64,000 bases of DNA from the NCBI RefSeq assembly GCF_002575655.3, contig NC_053040.3:463560780-463624779 (forward strand), in the 5' to 3' direction. This DNA comes from Aegilops tauschii subsp. strangulata (Eukaryota > Streptophyta > Magnoliopsida > Poales > Poaceae). Shown here in pieces: positions 1 through 11,950 of the stretch (within the stretch, counting starts at the first letter, position 1; the number at the start of each line of letters is the position of its first letter). The position numbers and the translations under genes are program-made. The notes beneath the pieces are model-generated. The model worked only from the letters and a program-made list of their open reading frames with translations, made no database searches and had not been told where the DNA came from.

Positions 1-1312
1 CCGAAAGTGTCTGTTGGGTTGGCACGAATCGAGACTGGGATTTGTCACTCCATGTAAACGGAGAGGTATCTCTGGGCCCACTCGGTAGGACATCATCATA
101 ATGTGCACAATGTGACCAAGGAGTTGATCACAGGATGATGTGTTACGAAACGAGTAAAGAGACTTGCCGGTAATGAGATTGAACAAGGTATCGGGATACC
201 GACGATCGAATCTCGGGCAAGTACTATACCGGTAGACAAAGGGAATTGTATACGGGATTGATTGAATCCCCGACATCGTGGTTCATCCGATGAGATCATC
301 GTGGAACATGTGGGAGCCAACATGGGTATCCAGATCCCGCTGTTGGTTATTGACCGGAGAACGTCTCGGTCATGTCTGCATGGTTCCCGAACCCGTAGGG
401 TCTACACACTTAAGGTTCGATGACGCTAGGGTTATAGGGAATAGATATACGTGGTTACCGAATGTTGTTCGGAGTCCCGGATGAGATCCCGGACGTCACG
501 AGGAGTTCCGGAATGGTCCGGAGGTAAAGATTTATATATGGGAAGTCCTGTTTTGGTCACCGGAAAAGTTTCGGGTGCTATCGGTAACGTACCGGGACCA
601 CCGGGAGGGTCCCAGGGGTCCACCAGGTGGGGCCACCGGCCCCAGAGGGCTGCGTGGGCCAAGTGTGGGAAGGGACCAGCCCCTAGGTGGGCTGGTGCGC
701 CTCCCACAAAGGGGCCCAAGGCGCAGGGAAGGGGGGAAGGGGGAAACGCTAGGCTCAGATGGGCCTAAGGCCCACCTAGTGGTGCGCCCCCCTCTCTCCC
801 CCCTTGGCCGCCCCTCCAAGTCCCATCTAGGGCTGGCCGCACCCCTTGGGGGGGAACCCTAGATGGGGGCGCAGCCCCTTCCCCTCCCCTATATATAGTG
901 GGGGTTTTGGGGCTGCCAGGGACATGAGACTTCCTCTCTCTTTGGCGCAGCCCTACCCCTCTCCCTCCTCGTCTCTCGCAGTGCTTGGCGAAGCCCTGCT
1001 GGAGTGCCATGCTCCTCCATCACCACCATGCCGTTGTGCTACTGCTGGACGGAGTCTTCCCCAACCTCTCCCTCTCTCCTTGCTGGATCAAGGCGTGGGA
1101 GACGTCACCGGGCTGCACGTGTGTTGAACGCGGAGGCGCCGTGGTTCGGCGCTTAGATCGGAACCAACCGCGATATGAATCGCTACGAGTACGACTCCTT
1201 CATCCGCGTTCTTGCAACGCTTCCGCTTAGCGATCTACAATGGTATGTAGATGCACTCCCCTTCCCCTCGTTGCTAGATTACTCCATAGATTGATCTTGG
1301 TGATGCGTAGAA
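1..1312 (+). mobile_element. Copia LTR (Angela/WIS-like), truncated at both ends
   Basis: This is an LTR in + orientation whose first ~400 bp lie outside the window and whose last ~35 bp are missing. It matches, in reverse complement, the complete solo LTR at 8193-9903: the same run of blocks (the GGGCCCACTCGGTA block, the ATGTGGGAGCCAACATGGGT block, the GC-rich stretch, and the leader ending GATGCGTAGAA). A TATATATAG box near 890 fits the LTR promoter. The LTR breaks off at about 1312 and joins unrelated Gypsy sequence, so it is a deletion remnant or a nested-insertion junction. Family assignment is from memory; superfamily is fairly sure. Confidence 0.8.
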
Positions 1313-2135
1313 TTTTTTTTGAATGGTCACCGGGATGCCCAGTCCCATGCTTTATGCAAACTAATCAAAACAATTGCAAACAAAACTCCCCCTGGGACTG
1401 TTTTTAGTTGGAGGCACTCGTTGTTTCGAGCAAGCCATGGATTGATGCTTGTTGGTGGAGGGGGAGTATAAACTTTACCATTCTGTTTGGGAATTGCCTA
1501 TAATGTGTGTAGCATGGAAGATATCGCCATCTCTTGGTTGTTATGTTGACAATGAAAGTATGCCGCTCAAAATATTATTTATCTCTGCTTTAAAACCGAG
1601 CTCTGGCCCCTCTACAAATCCCTGCTTTCCTCTACGAAGGGCCTATCTATTTACTTTTATGTTGAGTCATCACCCTCTTATTAAAAGCACCAGCTAGAGA
1701 GCACTACTGTCATTTCCATTCATTACTATTAATTTATATTGGGTATGACTATGACTGGATCTCTTTTACCATGAATTACAATGTCAAGTAAGTCCTTGAT
1801 CTTTAAAGGTGCTCTGCATTTATGTTTTGCGGTCTCAGAAAGGGCTAGCGAGATACCATCTTATTATATCATATTATGATTGTTTTGAGAAAGTGTTGTC
1901 ATCCGAGATTTATTATTATTGCTCGCTAGTTGATTATGCCATTGATATGAGTAAATATGAGACCTAAGAGTGATTGTGAATGTGGTTAGTCATAATCTTT
2001 GCTAAAAACTTGAATGCTGGCTTTACATATTTACAACAACAAGAGCAAACAGAGTTTGTAAAAGTTTTTCTTTATCACTTTCAGTTTATCAACTGAATTG
2101 CTTGAGGACAAGCAAAGGTTTAAGCTTGGGGGAGT
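1313..2135 (+). mobile_element. 3' internal region of a Gypsy retrotransposon
   Basis: This non-coding stretch directly precedes a Gypsy LTR that begins at 2136. It ends in a purine-rich tract (AAGCTTGGGGGAG, about 2122-2134) in the position of a polypurine tract used to prime plus-strand DNA synthesis. No open frame of note is present. Its upstream part was lost at the junction with the Copia LTR. Confidence 0.65.
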
Positions 2136-3539
2136 TGATACGTCTCCGTCATATCTACTTTTCCAAACAATTTTGCCCTTGTTTTGGACTCTAACTTGCA
2201 TGATTTGAATGGAACTAACTCGGACTGATGCTGTTTTCAGCAGAATTGCCATGGTGTTATTTATGTGCAGAAACAAAAGTTCTCGGAATGACCTGAAACT
2301 CCACGGAACTTATTTTTGGAAAATATTAAAAATATTGGCGAAAGAATCAAGGCCATGGGACCCACCACCTGTCCACGAGGGTGGGGGCGCGCCTGCCCCC
2401 TAGGAGCGCCCCCTGCCTCGTGGGCCCCCTGTTGCTCCACCGACCTCAACTCCAACTCCATATATTCGTGTTCGGGGAGAAAAAAATCAGAGAGAAGGAT
2501 TCATTGCGTTTTACGATACGGAGCCGCCGCCAAGCCCTAAAACCTCTCAGGAGGGCTGATCTGGAGTCCGTTCGGGGCTCCGAAGAGGGGAATTCGTCGC
2601 CATCGTCATCATCAACCATCCTCCATCACCAATTTCATGATGCTCACTGCCATGCATGAGTAATTCCATCATAGGCTTGCTGGACGGTGATGGGTTGGAT
2701 GAGATTTATCATGTAATCGAGTTAGTTTTGTTAGGGTTTGATCGCTAGTATCCACTATGTTCTGAGATTGATGTTGATATGACTTTGCTATGCTTAATGC
2801 TTGTCACTAGGGCCCGAGTGCCATGATTTCAGATCTGAACCTATTATGTTTTCATGAATATATGTGAGTTCTTGATCCTATCTTGCAAGTCTATAGTCAC
2901 CTACTATGTGTTATGATCCGGCAACCCCGAAGTGACAATAATCGGGACCACTCCCGGTGATGACCATAGCTTGAGGAGTTCATGTATTCACTATGTATTA
3001 ATGCTTTGGTCCGGTACTCTATTAAAAGGAGGCCTTAATATCCCTTAGTTTCCATTAAGACCCCGCTGCCACAGGAGGGTACGACAAAAGATGTCATGCA
3101 AGTTCCTTTCCATAAGCACGTATGACTATATTCGGAATACATGCCTACATTACATTGATGAATTAGAGCTAGTTCTGTGTCACCCTATGTTATGACTGTT
3201 ACATGATGAACCGCATCTGGCATAATTCTCCATCACCGATCCAATGCCTATGAGCTTTTCACATATTGTTCTTCGCTTTATTTAATTTTCCGTTGCTGCT
3301 GTTACAATCATTACAAAACCCAAAAATATTACTTTTGTTGTCGTTACCGTTACTTCGATATTACTTTGCTACTAAATACTTTGCTGCAGATACTAAGTTA
3401 TCCAGGTGTGGTTGAATTGACAACTCAACTGCTAATACTTGAGAATATTCTTTGGCTCCCCTTGTGTCGAATCAATAAATTTGGGTTGAATACTCTACCC
3501 TCGAAAACTGTTGCGATCCCCTATACTTGTGGGTTATCA
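2136..3539 (+). mobile_element. Gypsy 3' LTR (starts TGATACGTCTCC)
   Basis: The LTR opens with TGATACGTCTCCGTC directly after a polypurine tract and closes with CTTGTGGGTTATCA, giving TG...CA ends and a length of about 1.4 kb. Such ends are typical of abundant Triticeae Gypsy families (Sabrina/Fatima/WHAM type, from memory; exact family not decided). The 5' part of the element is not in the window, so its target duplication cannot be checked. It abuts the gag remnant of another Gypsy element at 3540, which suggests that it inserted into that gag. Confidence 0.8.
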
Positions 3540-4031
3540 GAAGACGCCTTCTGCGATAACTTCCAAGGTACATATGTCCGGCCTCCGGACGCCGATGACT
3601 TAAGTCACATCATCCAGCAGCCCGGGGAGTCAGCCAGAAAGCTCTGGACTAGGTTCCTTATTAAAAAGAACCAAATTGTCGATTGTCCGGACGCCGAAGC
3701 CCTCGCGGCCTTTAAACATAGCGTCCGAGATGAGTGGCTAGCCCGCCATCTCGGTCAGGAAAAACCAAAATCCATGGCTGCCCTTACCGCTCTGATGACC
3801 CGCTTTTGTGCGGGAGAAGACAGCTGGCTCGCTCGTAGAAGCAACAACATCGTCGATCCGGGCACTTCCGAGGTTCGAGACGGCAACGGCAAGCCACGAC
3901 GCAATAAACATAAGCGTCACACTAACGATGAAGGAACGCAAGACACGGCGGTCAACGCCGGATTTAGTGGTTCCAAACCGGTCAACCAAAAAGGCCATTT
4001 AAGGCAAACAGAGACGGATCATCCAATCTAG
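3540..4031 (+). pseudogene. Gypsy gag remnant
   Basis: The translation contains a retrotransposon gag signature: a segment on sexual-type nucleocapsid assembly with ESARKLWTRFLIKKNQ followed by a DEWLARHLG block and a GEDSWLARRSNN block, then a basic tail. The start is missing because the upstream LTR joins it in the middle of the coding region; the apparent Met further upstream belongs to the LTR. The frame closes at 4031 and homologous coding continues in another frame (CQIHGTPIKPANH block at about 4045-4090), so there is at least one frameshift between gag and protease. Confidence 0.7.
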
Positions 4032-4934
4032 ACAAAATACTGGATCGGCCCTGCCAAATTCATGGCACCCCCATTAAACCAGCCAATCACAACAACATAA
4101 GCTGTTGGGTCTTTAAACAAGCCGGCAGGCTTAATTCCGAACACAAGGGGAAGGGGCCACTCGGTGACAGCGATGACGAAGAGACTCGCCAACCGAACAC
4201 CGAGGGTCAGAAGAAATTTCCCCCCGAAGTAAAAACAATGAACATGGTATACGTGACGCACACCCCTATAGGGGAGCACAAGCGCGCACTATGGGCGCCG
4301 ACGCCATAGAGCCAATCGCCCCAAAATTAAGCCAATGGGTGGCCTGCCCGATCAGTTTTGATCACAAGGACCACCTAGCCAGTATTCGTCATGAGGGTTC
4401 GGCATCTCTGATCCTCGATCCAATTGTCGATGGGTTCCATCTCACGAACGTCCTTATGGACAGCGGCAGTATCCTGAATTTACTCTATCAAGACACTGCC
4501 CGCAAAATGGGCATTGATCCTTCAAGAATCAAGCCCACCACAACTACCTTCAGGGGGCAGTACCCGGCATAGCAGCTCATTGCACGGGCTCAATAACATT
4601 GGAAGTCGTTTTCGGTTCGCCGAACAACTTTTGAAGCGAAGGCTTGACCTTCGATATTGTCCCGTTCCACAGTAGCTACCATGCACTACTCGGACGAGCC
4701 ACTTTTGCTCATTTTAATGTGGTCCCACATTACGCCTATCTCCAGCTTAAGATGCCCGGTCCACACGGCGTCATCACGATAAACGGAAATACGGAATGCT
4801 TCGTCCGTACAGAGGAACATACTATGGCCACTGCGGCCGAAGTACAAAGCAGCCTCATCAAGCCGCGCATCTTGTCGGCCATCAAGCCGCCGGTCTCTAT
4901 TGAACAGGACCGATCAATCTCAGAGCTGGATTAG
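4032..4934 (+). pseudogene. Gypsy retropepsin (protease) remnant
   Basis: Three blocks in different frames together look like the gag end and aspartic protease of a Gypsy element. The first (4032-4290) is a hydrophilic linker. The second (4291-4572) contains VLMDSGSILNLLY, the D-S-G catalytic triad expected for a retropepsin, and ends at a stop. The third (4644-4934) has the following FDIVPFHSSYHALLGRA block that normally comes after the flap region. Two frame changes and stops make it inactive. No reverse transcriptase follows, which fits a gag-pro-only derivative. Confidence 0.65.
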
Positions 4935-6093
4935 CAGTTCGGCCTCCGTCGTCTGCCCCATATAGCCACGAGGTTTGTACCGCGCATACATAATTATGCA
5001 GTTAAAATACCCTAGTCATCGGCGGAGGCACAATACGGACAGACCTACAATACAGTCCGCACTCTCATAGTCTTTTCCTTTCTCTAACTATTTTTTATCT
5101 TTTACCAAAGGTGACTATATTTGTTGAGAAGTCCTTTAACCAAGGCAAGGCAGCGCAGACGTGCGACAGGAGGTCCAAATGCTTTTTGTAGAACGCACTC
5201 TTTATTTCAAACCTGTAAAGTGCCCCTTTTTCTCAGCTTTCGACCCCCGGCATGTTAAATAGCCTTGGTATTAGCAAAGATCGCGCTTGGCGTATCATTC
5301 AGATGCCAGTCAACATCACCCGTATTCAGTATTCACTTTTCTCAAAGAACTGAATTTTGCTTCTGTGGTTATTTCACGGACGCACCTCGGCATATATTGC
5401 CAGGGGCTCGCTACGGCAACATATGAGTTGCCGACAAGTCCGAACAGCATTACAAGCACACTTCGGCGTCACGAGTTTGGCCTTATATGCATCAGCTCCG
5501 AATCATGTCTTTGGTCGATAGTTGGGTTGCCCGGCTCGTGTGCTTACTACCTTACGTTCCGCTCTATCGGCTAGGGTAGTAAAGGGAGAACTGTTGTGAT
5601 TGTGTCCTGGTTTATCCGGATGAGCACCTCGGTGGAGAAAGCCGAAAACTGACTATCATGATGCGGCGAGAGCTGGTCAACCACTCGATGACTCATCGGA
5701 ATCCTCGCGATTCCTTCCGTATTACACGAAGGACCGTTCTTCTGGTCACCTATGTAATGCATCGTATTCGGACAATCGCGTACATACCAGGGGCTATATC
5801 GTAGACCCACCGTCAAACTCCTATGGCTAAGTGAAAGTGTTAAAGCCCTATAGTCCGATTGCCTAGTTCGCCGCATTGACACCTCCTTCATGGACCAAGA
5901 CGTTGGGTCAAGAGTGATCAAGTGCTTTTCCGAACACCCCCGTATTATATGCGAGGGGGCTGAAGCCGACGACTGGTAAACTTTCAGTTATACAAAAAAA
6001 TGGCCGCATAGGAGGAACCAAAACTTTCAGGCAAAAGTATAAAAAACATAGCCTTAATATATCATAATATTGTTTTTACAATTTTGGTACATT
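4935..6093. other. Non-coding internal region of the Gypsy element
   Basis: About 1.1 kb with no convincing gene. ORFs of about 95 and 116 residues on either strand have no recognisable domain. The base composition and repeated CGGAC/CCGGC words match the neighbouring element sequence, so it belongs to the same transposon. Confidence 0.5.
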
Positions 6094-6996
6094 TTACTCG
6101 AACATCGTATCCTTCGAGCACTGACCCTCTATCAAGCGGGCACCCTCTAGGACATCCTCAAAATAATGCTCTGGCGTGTGATGGTCCTTGCCCTTGGGTG
6201 GACTCTTTGCTGCAATATCAGTGGCCTTCATCTTTGCCCAGTACGTCTTGACGCGAGCAAAGGCCATCCGTGCACCTTCAATGCACGATGACCGTTTAAC
6301 GGCATTGATACGCAACACCGCATCAACAAGTCGCTGCACCAAACCGAAATAACTATTCAGAATTGGCTCAGTCGGCCATAGCCGGACCACAACGTCCTTC
6401 ATGGCAGATCCAGATATCTTGTGGAGCTCGGCCCACCGGGCCATCTGTTCGTTCAGCAACAGCGGACGCTTCGGCATGCTGAATTGCAACCAGAAAAGCT
6501 TTTCTGTTGCATGCCCTTCTTGCGCTTGGAAAAACTACTTCGCATCGGATACACTCTTCGGCAAGTCCAAAAATGCGTCTGGAGAACTCCACATTTGATT
6601 AAGCGGAGCATAATTCGGATCGCCGAATTTAGTTTGTAATAAAAAGGGCTTCCCGGCCGCGATCTCCCCAGCTTGCCGGATCTCCTCCCGAGCCGCTCTA
6701 GACTCAGACTATGCTTCTCTCGCCTCTTGTAAGGCCTTGTCGAGATCGGCCGTTTTGGCTTTGTTATACTTCTCGAGAAATTCGCATCGGCTAGTGGCAT
6801 CCTTTAGCTCAAGCGCCATAGTAGATATTCTCTCCTCGCACTGGCGCTGAGCAGCCTGTTCGACCTTTAATTCAGCAGTTGCCTTTTCGGCAGCCGCATT
6901 ACTCATCCTGGCTTGCTCCTTGGCCCGGGCAAGCTCAGCCCGAAGGGTCTCAACCGCGGCGGCACTATCTGCAGTTATGCATATCTCAGTGTACAA
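6094..6996 (-). pseudogene. Antisense accessory ORF of Gypsy element, coiled-coil C-terminal part
   Basis: One continuous reading frame on the - strand runs from 6996 to 6094 and is broken only by two in-frame TAG codons at 6709-6711 and 6535-6537. The N-terminal half is rich in Ala, Glu, Lys and Arg with heptad spacing (for example LRAELARAKEQARM), so it should form a coiled coil. The C-terminal half is mixed and ends with EGQCSKDTMFE. Genes of this type, antisense to gag-pro and ending in a coiled coil, are common in grass Gypsy elements and are often annotated as putative gypsy-type transposon proteins (PF04195 at their N-terminus). Here that N-terminal part is at 10403-11035. Confidence 0.6.
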
Positions 6997-8192
6997 TTCT
7001 CAGCGGCATGCTCATATTATAGTACTTGCATATACTGACTGCCCCAAAGACATACCTTGCGCCTCGTCGAGCCGCCTGTTAATAAGTGTGATGTCATCAT
7101 CTGCCACATCAAGTTTCTACTGCAGATCTGCAACCTCTGTAACTTGGGAAGTCGCCAGGCATGTAACAACCTGTGTTCCAATTAAATCAGATTATTTCCT
7201 GGGCATATCTTTCTTGATCCTCTGATCGCCTCCCTTTGGACGCCAACCAGAGTCTCAGGGGCTACTATCTATACACAGGCGCATTTTGTGTTTATAGCAC
7301 AATTGAAAGTATTACATTACGTACCTCGAAGCCTCTTAGAAGGCCCCTAAAGGCTTCATTCAATCCGCTTTTCGCGGACAGGATCCTCTTAACCATCGTA
7401 CCCATCAAGATATGATGTTCCTCTCAGACGGGCGCACGTCGCAACATGTCCATCCATGTATCCGGCGCCTCCGGATCCCTGGAAGCAGCTGTAGGGGTAC
7501 GGACTCCCTTCAAAGGAATATGTATACTCGACCTTAGAGTCATCTCTGGCTGTAAATCAGATAGTCCAGGGCCTTTATTGTTGGTCCCCGTAGGGGCCGC
7601 ACACCCCGGACCCTGGACGGTCGAAGTGTCACCTTCGGGCCTGGTCTTCATTGTCCCTCGCACCACTTGTTGATCGGGAGAGATCCTCCGGGACGACACC
7701 TCGGAGTCGTCTGCCCTATTGGGCGGGGAAGTCTGTGGAGGCGTCTTACTTTCCATCATCTCCGGAAGAAGATCCCCCGAGGAGGACTATTAAGGAAGGC
7801 TGCAGGCCGGACTGCAAACATATATTTTAAATATTACCCTTGCAACCAGGAAAGAACGGTATATGTTTAAGACACCCTTGTTCACTTACGATTCGGCTAA
7901 GGGCTTGTCCTTATGGAGGAACTGCGTGACAACGTCGCCTCCCGAACCAGAACCGCCTGACAGGGATATCTTCCCTCGCTTGGAAGCCTTTATCTTCAAG
8001 TCTTTGGAGGCGGACCTCTTCTTCCCATGGGGAGAAGGGATGTCAGTTTCTCCTTCCTTTTCGTCTTCGGAAGAGGGAGTTTCGGTCTACCCGGACGAGG
8101 TGTCTGGCGTACCTCTAGAATGGGGGCCACCCTGGGCCTTCGTGCTCTCCTCCTTGTCTTCCTTCGCCGGCACTTTATATGGTGCCGGAACC
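6997..8192 (-). other. Middle part of the antisense accessory gene, with introns or decay
   Basis: The - strand holds a 111-residue open frame (7424-7759) rich in Pro, Ser, Thr and charged residues, which would fit the low-complexity linker between the N-terminal domain (10403-11035) and the coiled coil (6094-6996). Splice sites were not resolved. Beyond that frame nothing coding can be supported. Confidence 0.4.
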
Positions 8193-9903
8193 TGTTGGAG
8201 ATCGTAGCAGAAATTTAAAATTTTCTACGCATCACCAAGATCAATCTATGGAGTCATCTAGCAATGAGAGAGATGAGTGCATCTACATACCCTTGTAGAT
8301 CGCGAGCGGAAGCGTTCAAGTGAACGGGGTTGATGGAGTCGTACTCGTCGTGATCCAAATCACCGATGACCAAGCGCCGAACGGACGGCACCTCCGCGTT
8401 CAACACACGTACGGAGCAGCGACGTCTCCTCCTTCTTGATCCAGCAAGGGGGAAGGAGAGGTTGATGGAGATCTAGCAGCACGACGGCGTGGTGGTGGAA
8501 GTAGTGGGGATCTCGCCAGGGCTTCGCCAAGCTCAGCGAGAGGGAGAGGTGTTACGGGAGGGAGAGGGAGGCGCCAGGGGCTGTGGTGCGGCTGCCCTCC
8601 CTCCCCCCTCCTATATATAGGCCCCCTGGGGGGCGCCGGCCATAGGAGATCTGATCTCCAAGGGGGCGGCGGCCAAGGGGGTGGCTTGCCCCCCAAGCCA
8701 AGTGGGGCGCCCCCCCCCCCCACCCCTAGGGTTTCCAACCCTAGGCGCAGGGGAGGCCCAAGGGGGACGCACCAGCCCACCAGGGGCTGGTTCCCTTCCC
8801 CACTTCAGCCCATGGGGCCCTCCAGGATAGGTGGCCCCACCCGGTGGACCCCCGGGACCCTTCCGGTGGTCCCGGTACAATACCGGTGACCCCCGAAACT
8901 TTCCCGGTGGCCGAAACTGGACTTCCTATATATAATTCTTTACCTCCGGACCATTCCGGAACTCCTCGTGACGTCCGGGATCTCATCCGGGACTCCGAAC
9001 AACTTTCGGGTTACCGCATACTAGTATCTCTACAACCCTAGCGTCACCGAACCTTAAGTGTGTAGACCCTACGGGTTCGGGAGACATGCAGACATGACCG
9101 AGACGACTCTCCGGTCAATAACCAACAGCGGGATCTGGATACCCATGTTGGCTCCCACATGTTCCACGATGATCTCATCGGATGAACCACGATGTCGAGG
9201 ATTCAATCAATCCCGTATACAATTCCCTTTGTCAATCGGTACGTTACTTGCCCGAGATTCGATCGTCGGTATCCCAATACCTTGTTCAATCTCGTTACCG
9301 GCAAGTCACTTTACTCGTACCGTAATGCATGATCCCGTGACCAAACACTTGGTCCATTGAGCTCATTATGATGATGCATTACCGAGTGGGCCCAGAGATA
9401 CCTCTCCGTCATACGGAGTGACAAATCCCAGTCTCGATCCGTGCCAACCCAACAGACACTTTCGGAGATACCCGTAGTGCACCTTTATAGTCAGCCAGTT
9501 ACGTTGTGACGTTTGGTACACCCAAAGCACTCCTACGGCATCCGGGAGTTACACGATCTCATGGTCTAAGGAAATGATACTTGACATTGGAAAAGCTCTA
9601 GCAAACGAACTACACGATCTTTGTGCTATGCTTAGGATTGGGTCTTGTCCATCACATCATTCTCCTAATGATGTGATCCCGTTATCAATGACATCCAATG
9701 TCCATAGTCAGGAAACCATGACTATCTGTTGATCAACGAGCTAGTCAACTAGAGGCTCACTAGGGACATGTTGTGGTCTATGTATTCACACATGTTACGA
9801 TTTCCGGATAACACAATTATAGCATGAACAATAGACAATTATCATGAACAAGGAAATATAATAATAACCATTTTATTATTGCCTCTAGGGCATATTTCCA
9901 ACA
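8193..9903 (-). mobile_element. Solo Copia LTR (Angela/WIS-like) with 5-bp target duplication
   Basis: On the + strand it starts TGTTGGAGATCGTAGCAG and ends GCATATTTCCAACA, the inverted complement of an Angela/WIS-type LTR (5' TGTTGGAAATATGCCC...). Length is 1711 bp. It is flanked by a perfect 5-bp direct repeat GAACC at 8188-8192 and 9904-9908, so this is a clean insertion that later lost its internal region by LTR-LTR recombination. It sits inside the TGAGGGAGTCC Gypsy element, so it is younger than that element. A TATATATAG box near 8612-8620 marks the LTR promoter. Confidence 0.92.
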
Positions 9904-10402
9904 GAACCAGCATCCTCGTTAACACCGGATCAGTTGAGTCTTCGGGAAGAGGGGCCGAACACCTAATTCTCTCCGCCTTCTTTATCCAGCCCTGGCCGAA
10001 TATGGTTCTCTCAGTATATTGTTACGAGATATTTAACTAAGCTATGTTCAGGAGTCGAATGCTTACCGAGGTATCTGGATGGTTGCAGTCAAGGCCGATG
10101 TCCTCTGAAGTGTCCGGCCACTGTTTTCGTGTCCCGAAGAATAATTTCCACATTCCTCTGTGCGTCGTGCCGGAGAAGTGCTGAAGGGTTCGTGGTCCTT
10201 CCGGATTGAACTCCCACATGCGGAGAGGCCGTCGCTGGCACGGTAGGACCCAACGGACTAGCATTACTTGGATTACGTTAATAAGGCCGATGTCCTTTTC
10301 AATGAGGCTCCGGAGGCGGCTTTGCAGCGTCTGCACTTCATCAATTGATCCCCAGTCCAGCCCCTTATTAATCCATGATGCAAGCTGTAACGGAGGGCCA
10401 GA

Positions 10403-11035
10403 TCAGAACGCAGGTATAGCCACCCACTTGGTACCACGGGGTTTAGTGATGTAAAACCACTCCCGTTGCCATAGGTTGGAAGTTTCTGCGAAGGAGCCTT
10501 TCGGCCAAGGAGTATTGGTGAGTTTGCTCACTATAGCACCACCGCACTCCGCTTGTTTCCCATTGACTACCTTCGGCTTCACATTAAAGGTCTTGAGCCA
10601 CAAGCCGAAGTGTGGGGGAATACGGAGGAAGGCCTCGCACATGATGATGAAAGTCGAGACGTGAAGAAAGGAGTCTGGAGCTAGATCGTGAAAATCTAGC
10701 CTGTAATAAAACATGAGCCCTCGGACGAAGGGATGAAGAGCGAACCCTAGCCCTCGGAGGAAGTGGGAGATGAATACGACCCTCTCGCCGGATCTGGGAG
10801 TGGGAATAACCTGCCCTTGAGCAGGAAGCCTGTGGGGGATTTCCGCGGTCACGTATCTTGCCGCCCGGAGCTTCACAATGTCCTCCTCTGTGACAGAGGA
10901 AGCCACCCACCGGCCTTGAGGGCTGGGTCCGGACATGATTGGGAAGCTCGAAGCAATTAAATTGAACCTTGGGTGCTGGAACTCGAGGTTGGAAAGGCTG
11001 AGGAAAAGGACGGCGTAAAGGAGAAAGACGGGCAT
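10403..11035 (-). CDS. Antisense accessory gene of Gypsy element, N-terminal domain (PF04195-like)
   Basis: A 210-residue frame on the - strand that looks like the conserved N-terminal domain of proteins labelled putative gypsy-type transposon in grasses. Visible landmarks are RVVFISHFLRGLGFALHPF, then a LHVSTFIIMCEAFLRI block and HFGLWLKTF, followed by PRGTKWVAIPAF. The Met at 11035 may be upstream of the real start; MSGPSPQGRW at residue 34 is an alternative. The gene appears to continue beyond 10403 through introns and past the solo LTR to the coiled coil at 6094-6996. The function of this family is unknown. Because the downstream part has stops, the whole gene is probably not functional here. 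Confidence 0.55.
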   Translation of the reverse strand: MPVFLLYAVLFLSLSNLEFQHPRFNLIASSFPIMSGPSPQGRWVASSVTEEDIVKLRAARYVTAEIPHRLPAQGQVIPTPRSGERVVFISHFLRGLGFALHPFVRGLMFYYRLDFHDLAPDSFLHVSTFIIMCEAFLRIPPHFGLWLKTFNVKPKVVNGKQAECGGAIVSKLTNTPWPKGSFAETSNLWQREWFYITKPRGTKWVAIPAF

Positions 11036-11479
11036 TGGCCCCTTTATAAAGGCGATGGATATCGAATGCCTCCTCCTAAGCCTTAAAACCTGCCTATTCC
11101 TAAGGAATCATGCCAACGGAACGGTTGGGTTACCCACGCCCGTATTGATGAGAAACCCGCAATAAGGGGACACGATCTCTGCTTCGACAAGACATGCCAA
11201 TAAAACCGCGTCTCCAAACGTGGAGCGACAGGCCAAAAAGCGGTTCAAAACAATAACAGGGTGGTGACGTAATGTCACGCTACAAAAAGTTGTCAGCAGA
11301 TTGGACTCGTGAAATATTATACTCTCTGCGATTGTGTGTGGTACTTGTTCTGCAGAGCCGGACACGTTCGTTGTGTTCGAAGACTGTTTTGGGGTATTCA
11401 GAGAAGGAACCCGCCTTGCAATGCCGAAGACAATCAGCGCGCGGGACACCTCGTCATTGAAGCCTGGTTCAGGGGCTAC

Positions 11480-11950
11480 TGAGGGAGTCCTGGATTAAGG
11501 GGTCCTCGGGCGTCTGGACTATATAGCATGGGCCGGACTAATGGGCTGTGAAGATACAAGACCGAAGACTCTCACCCGTGTCCGGATGGGGCTCTCCTTG
11601 GCGTGGAAGGCAAGATTGGCGACCGGATATAAAGATTCCTTTCTCTGTAACCGACTTTGTACAACCCTAGTCCCCTCCGGTGTCTATATAAACCGGAGGG
11701 CTTAGTCCGTAGGGGCAATCATAATCATACAGGCTAGACTTCTAGGGTTTTAGCCATTACGATCTCGTGGTAGATCAACTGTTGTAATACTCATATTCAT
11801 CAAGATCAATCAAGCAGGAAGTAGGGTATTACCTCCATAGAGAGGGTCCGAACCTGGGTAAACATCGTGTCCCCTGTCTCCTGTTACCATCGACCTTAGA
11901 CGCATAGTTCGGGACCCCCTACCCGAGATCCGCCGGTTTTGACACCGACA
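11480..11950 (+). mobile_element. Gypsy 3' LTR (TGAGGGAGTCCTGG family)
   Basis: Starts TGAGGGAGTCCTGG and ends TTTTGACACCGACA, 471 bp. It is preceded by a purine-rich stretch (CAGGGGCTAC). CCGGTGTCTATATAAACCGG near 11679-11698 contains a TATA box within an inverted repeat. The same LTR, also 471 bp, is present at 63232-63702 as a 5' LTR. This end cuts into a Copia LTR (11951-12564), so the Gypsy element inserted there. Confidence 0.88.

Larger units (their letters stand above)
3540..11950 (+). mobile_element. 5'-truncated Gypsy element with antisense accessory gene; 3' LTR at 11480-11950
   Basis: Starting inside gag, the element carries a gag remnant, a protease remnant, a long non-coding part, an antisense gene on - (6094-11035) and a 3' LTR. 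No reverse transcriptase or integrase was found, so it is non-autonomous or internally deleted. It is interrupted by a solo Copia LTR at 8193-9903. The LTR is the same length (471 bp) and clearly the same family as the 5' LTR at 63232-63702. The 5' LTR of this copy lies outside the window, probably beyond the TGATACGTCTCC element inserted in gag. Confidence 0.75.

Noticed and set aside
3540..4934. Expressed host gene encoding an aspartic protease
   Set aside because: The coding parts are frameshifted, sit inside a Gypsy element with a 3' LTR, and match gag-protease order.
5571..5921. A 116-residue - strand frame in the Gypsy element
   Set aside because: No domain; not in frame with the antisense accessory gene and not needed to explain it.
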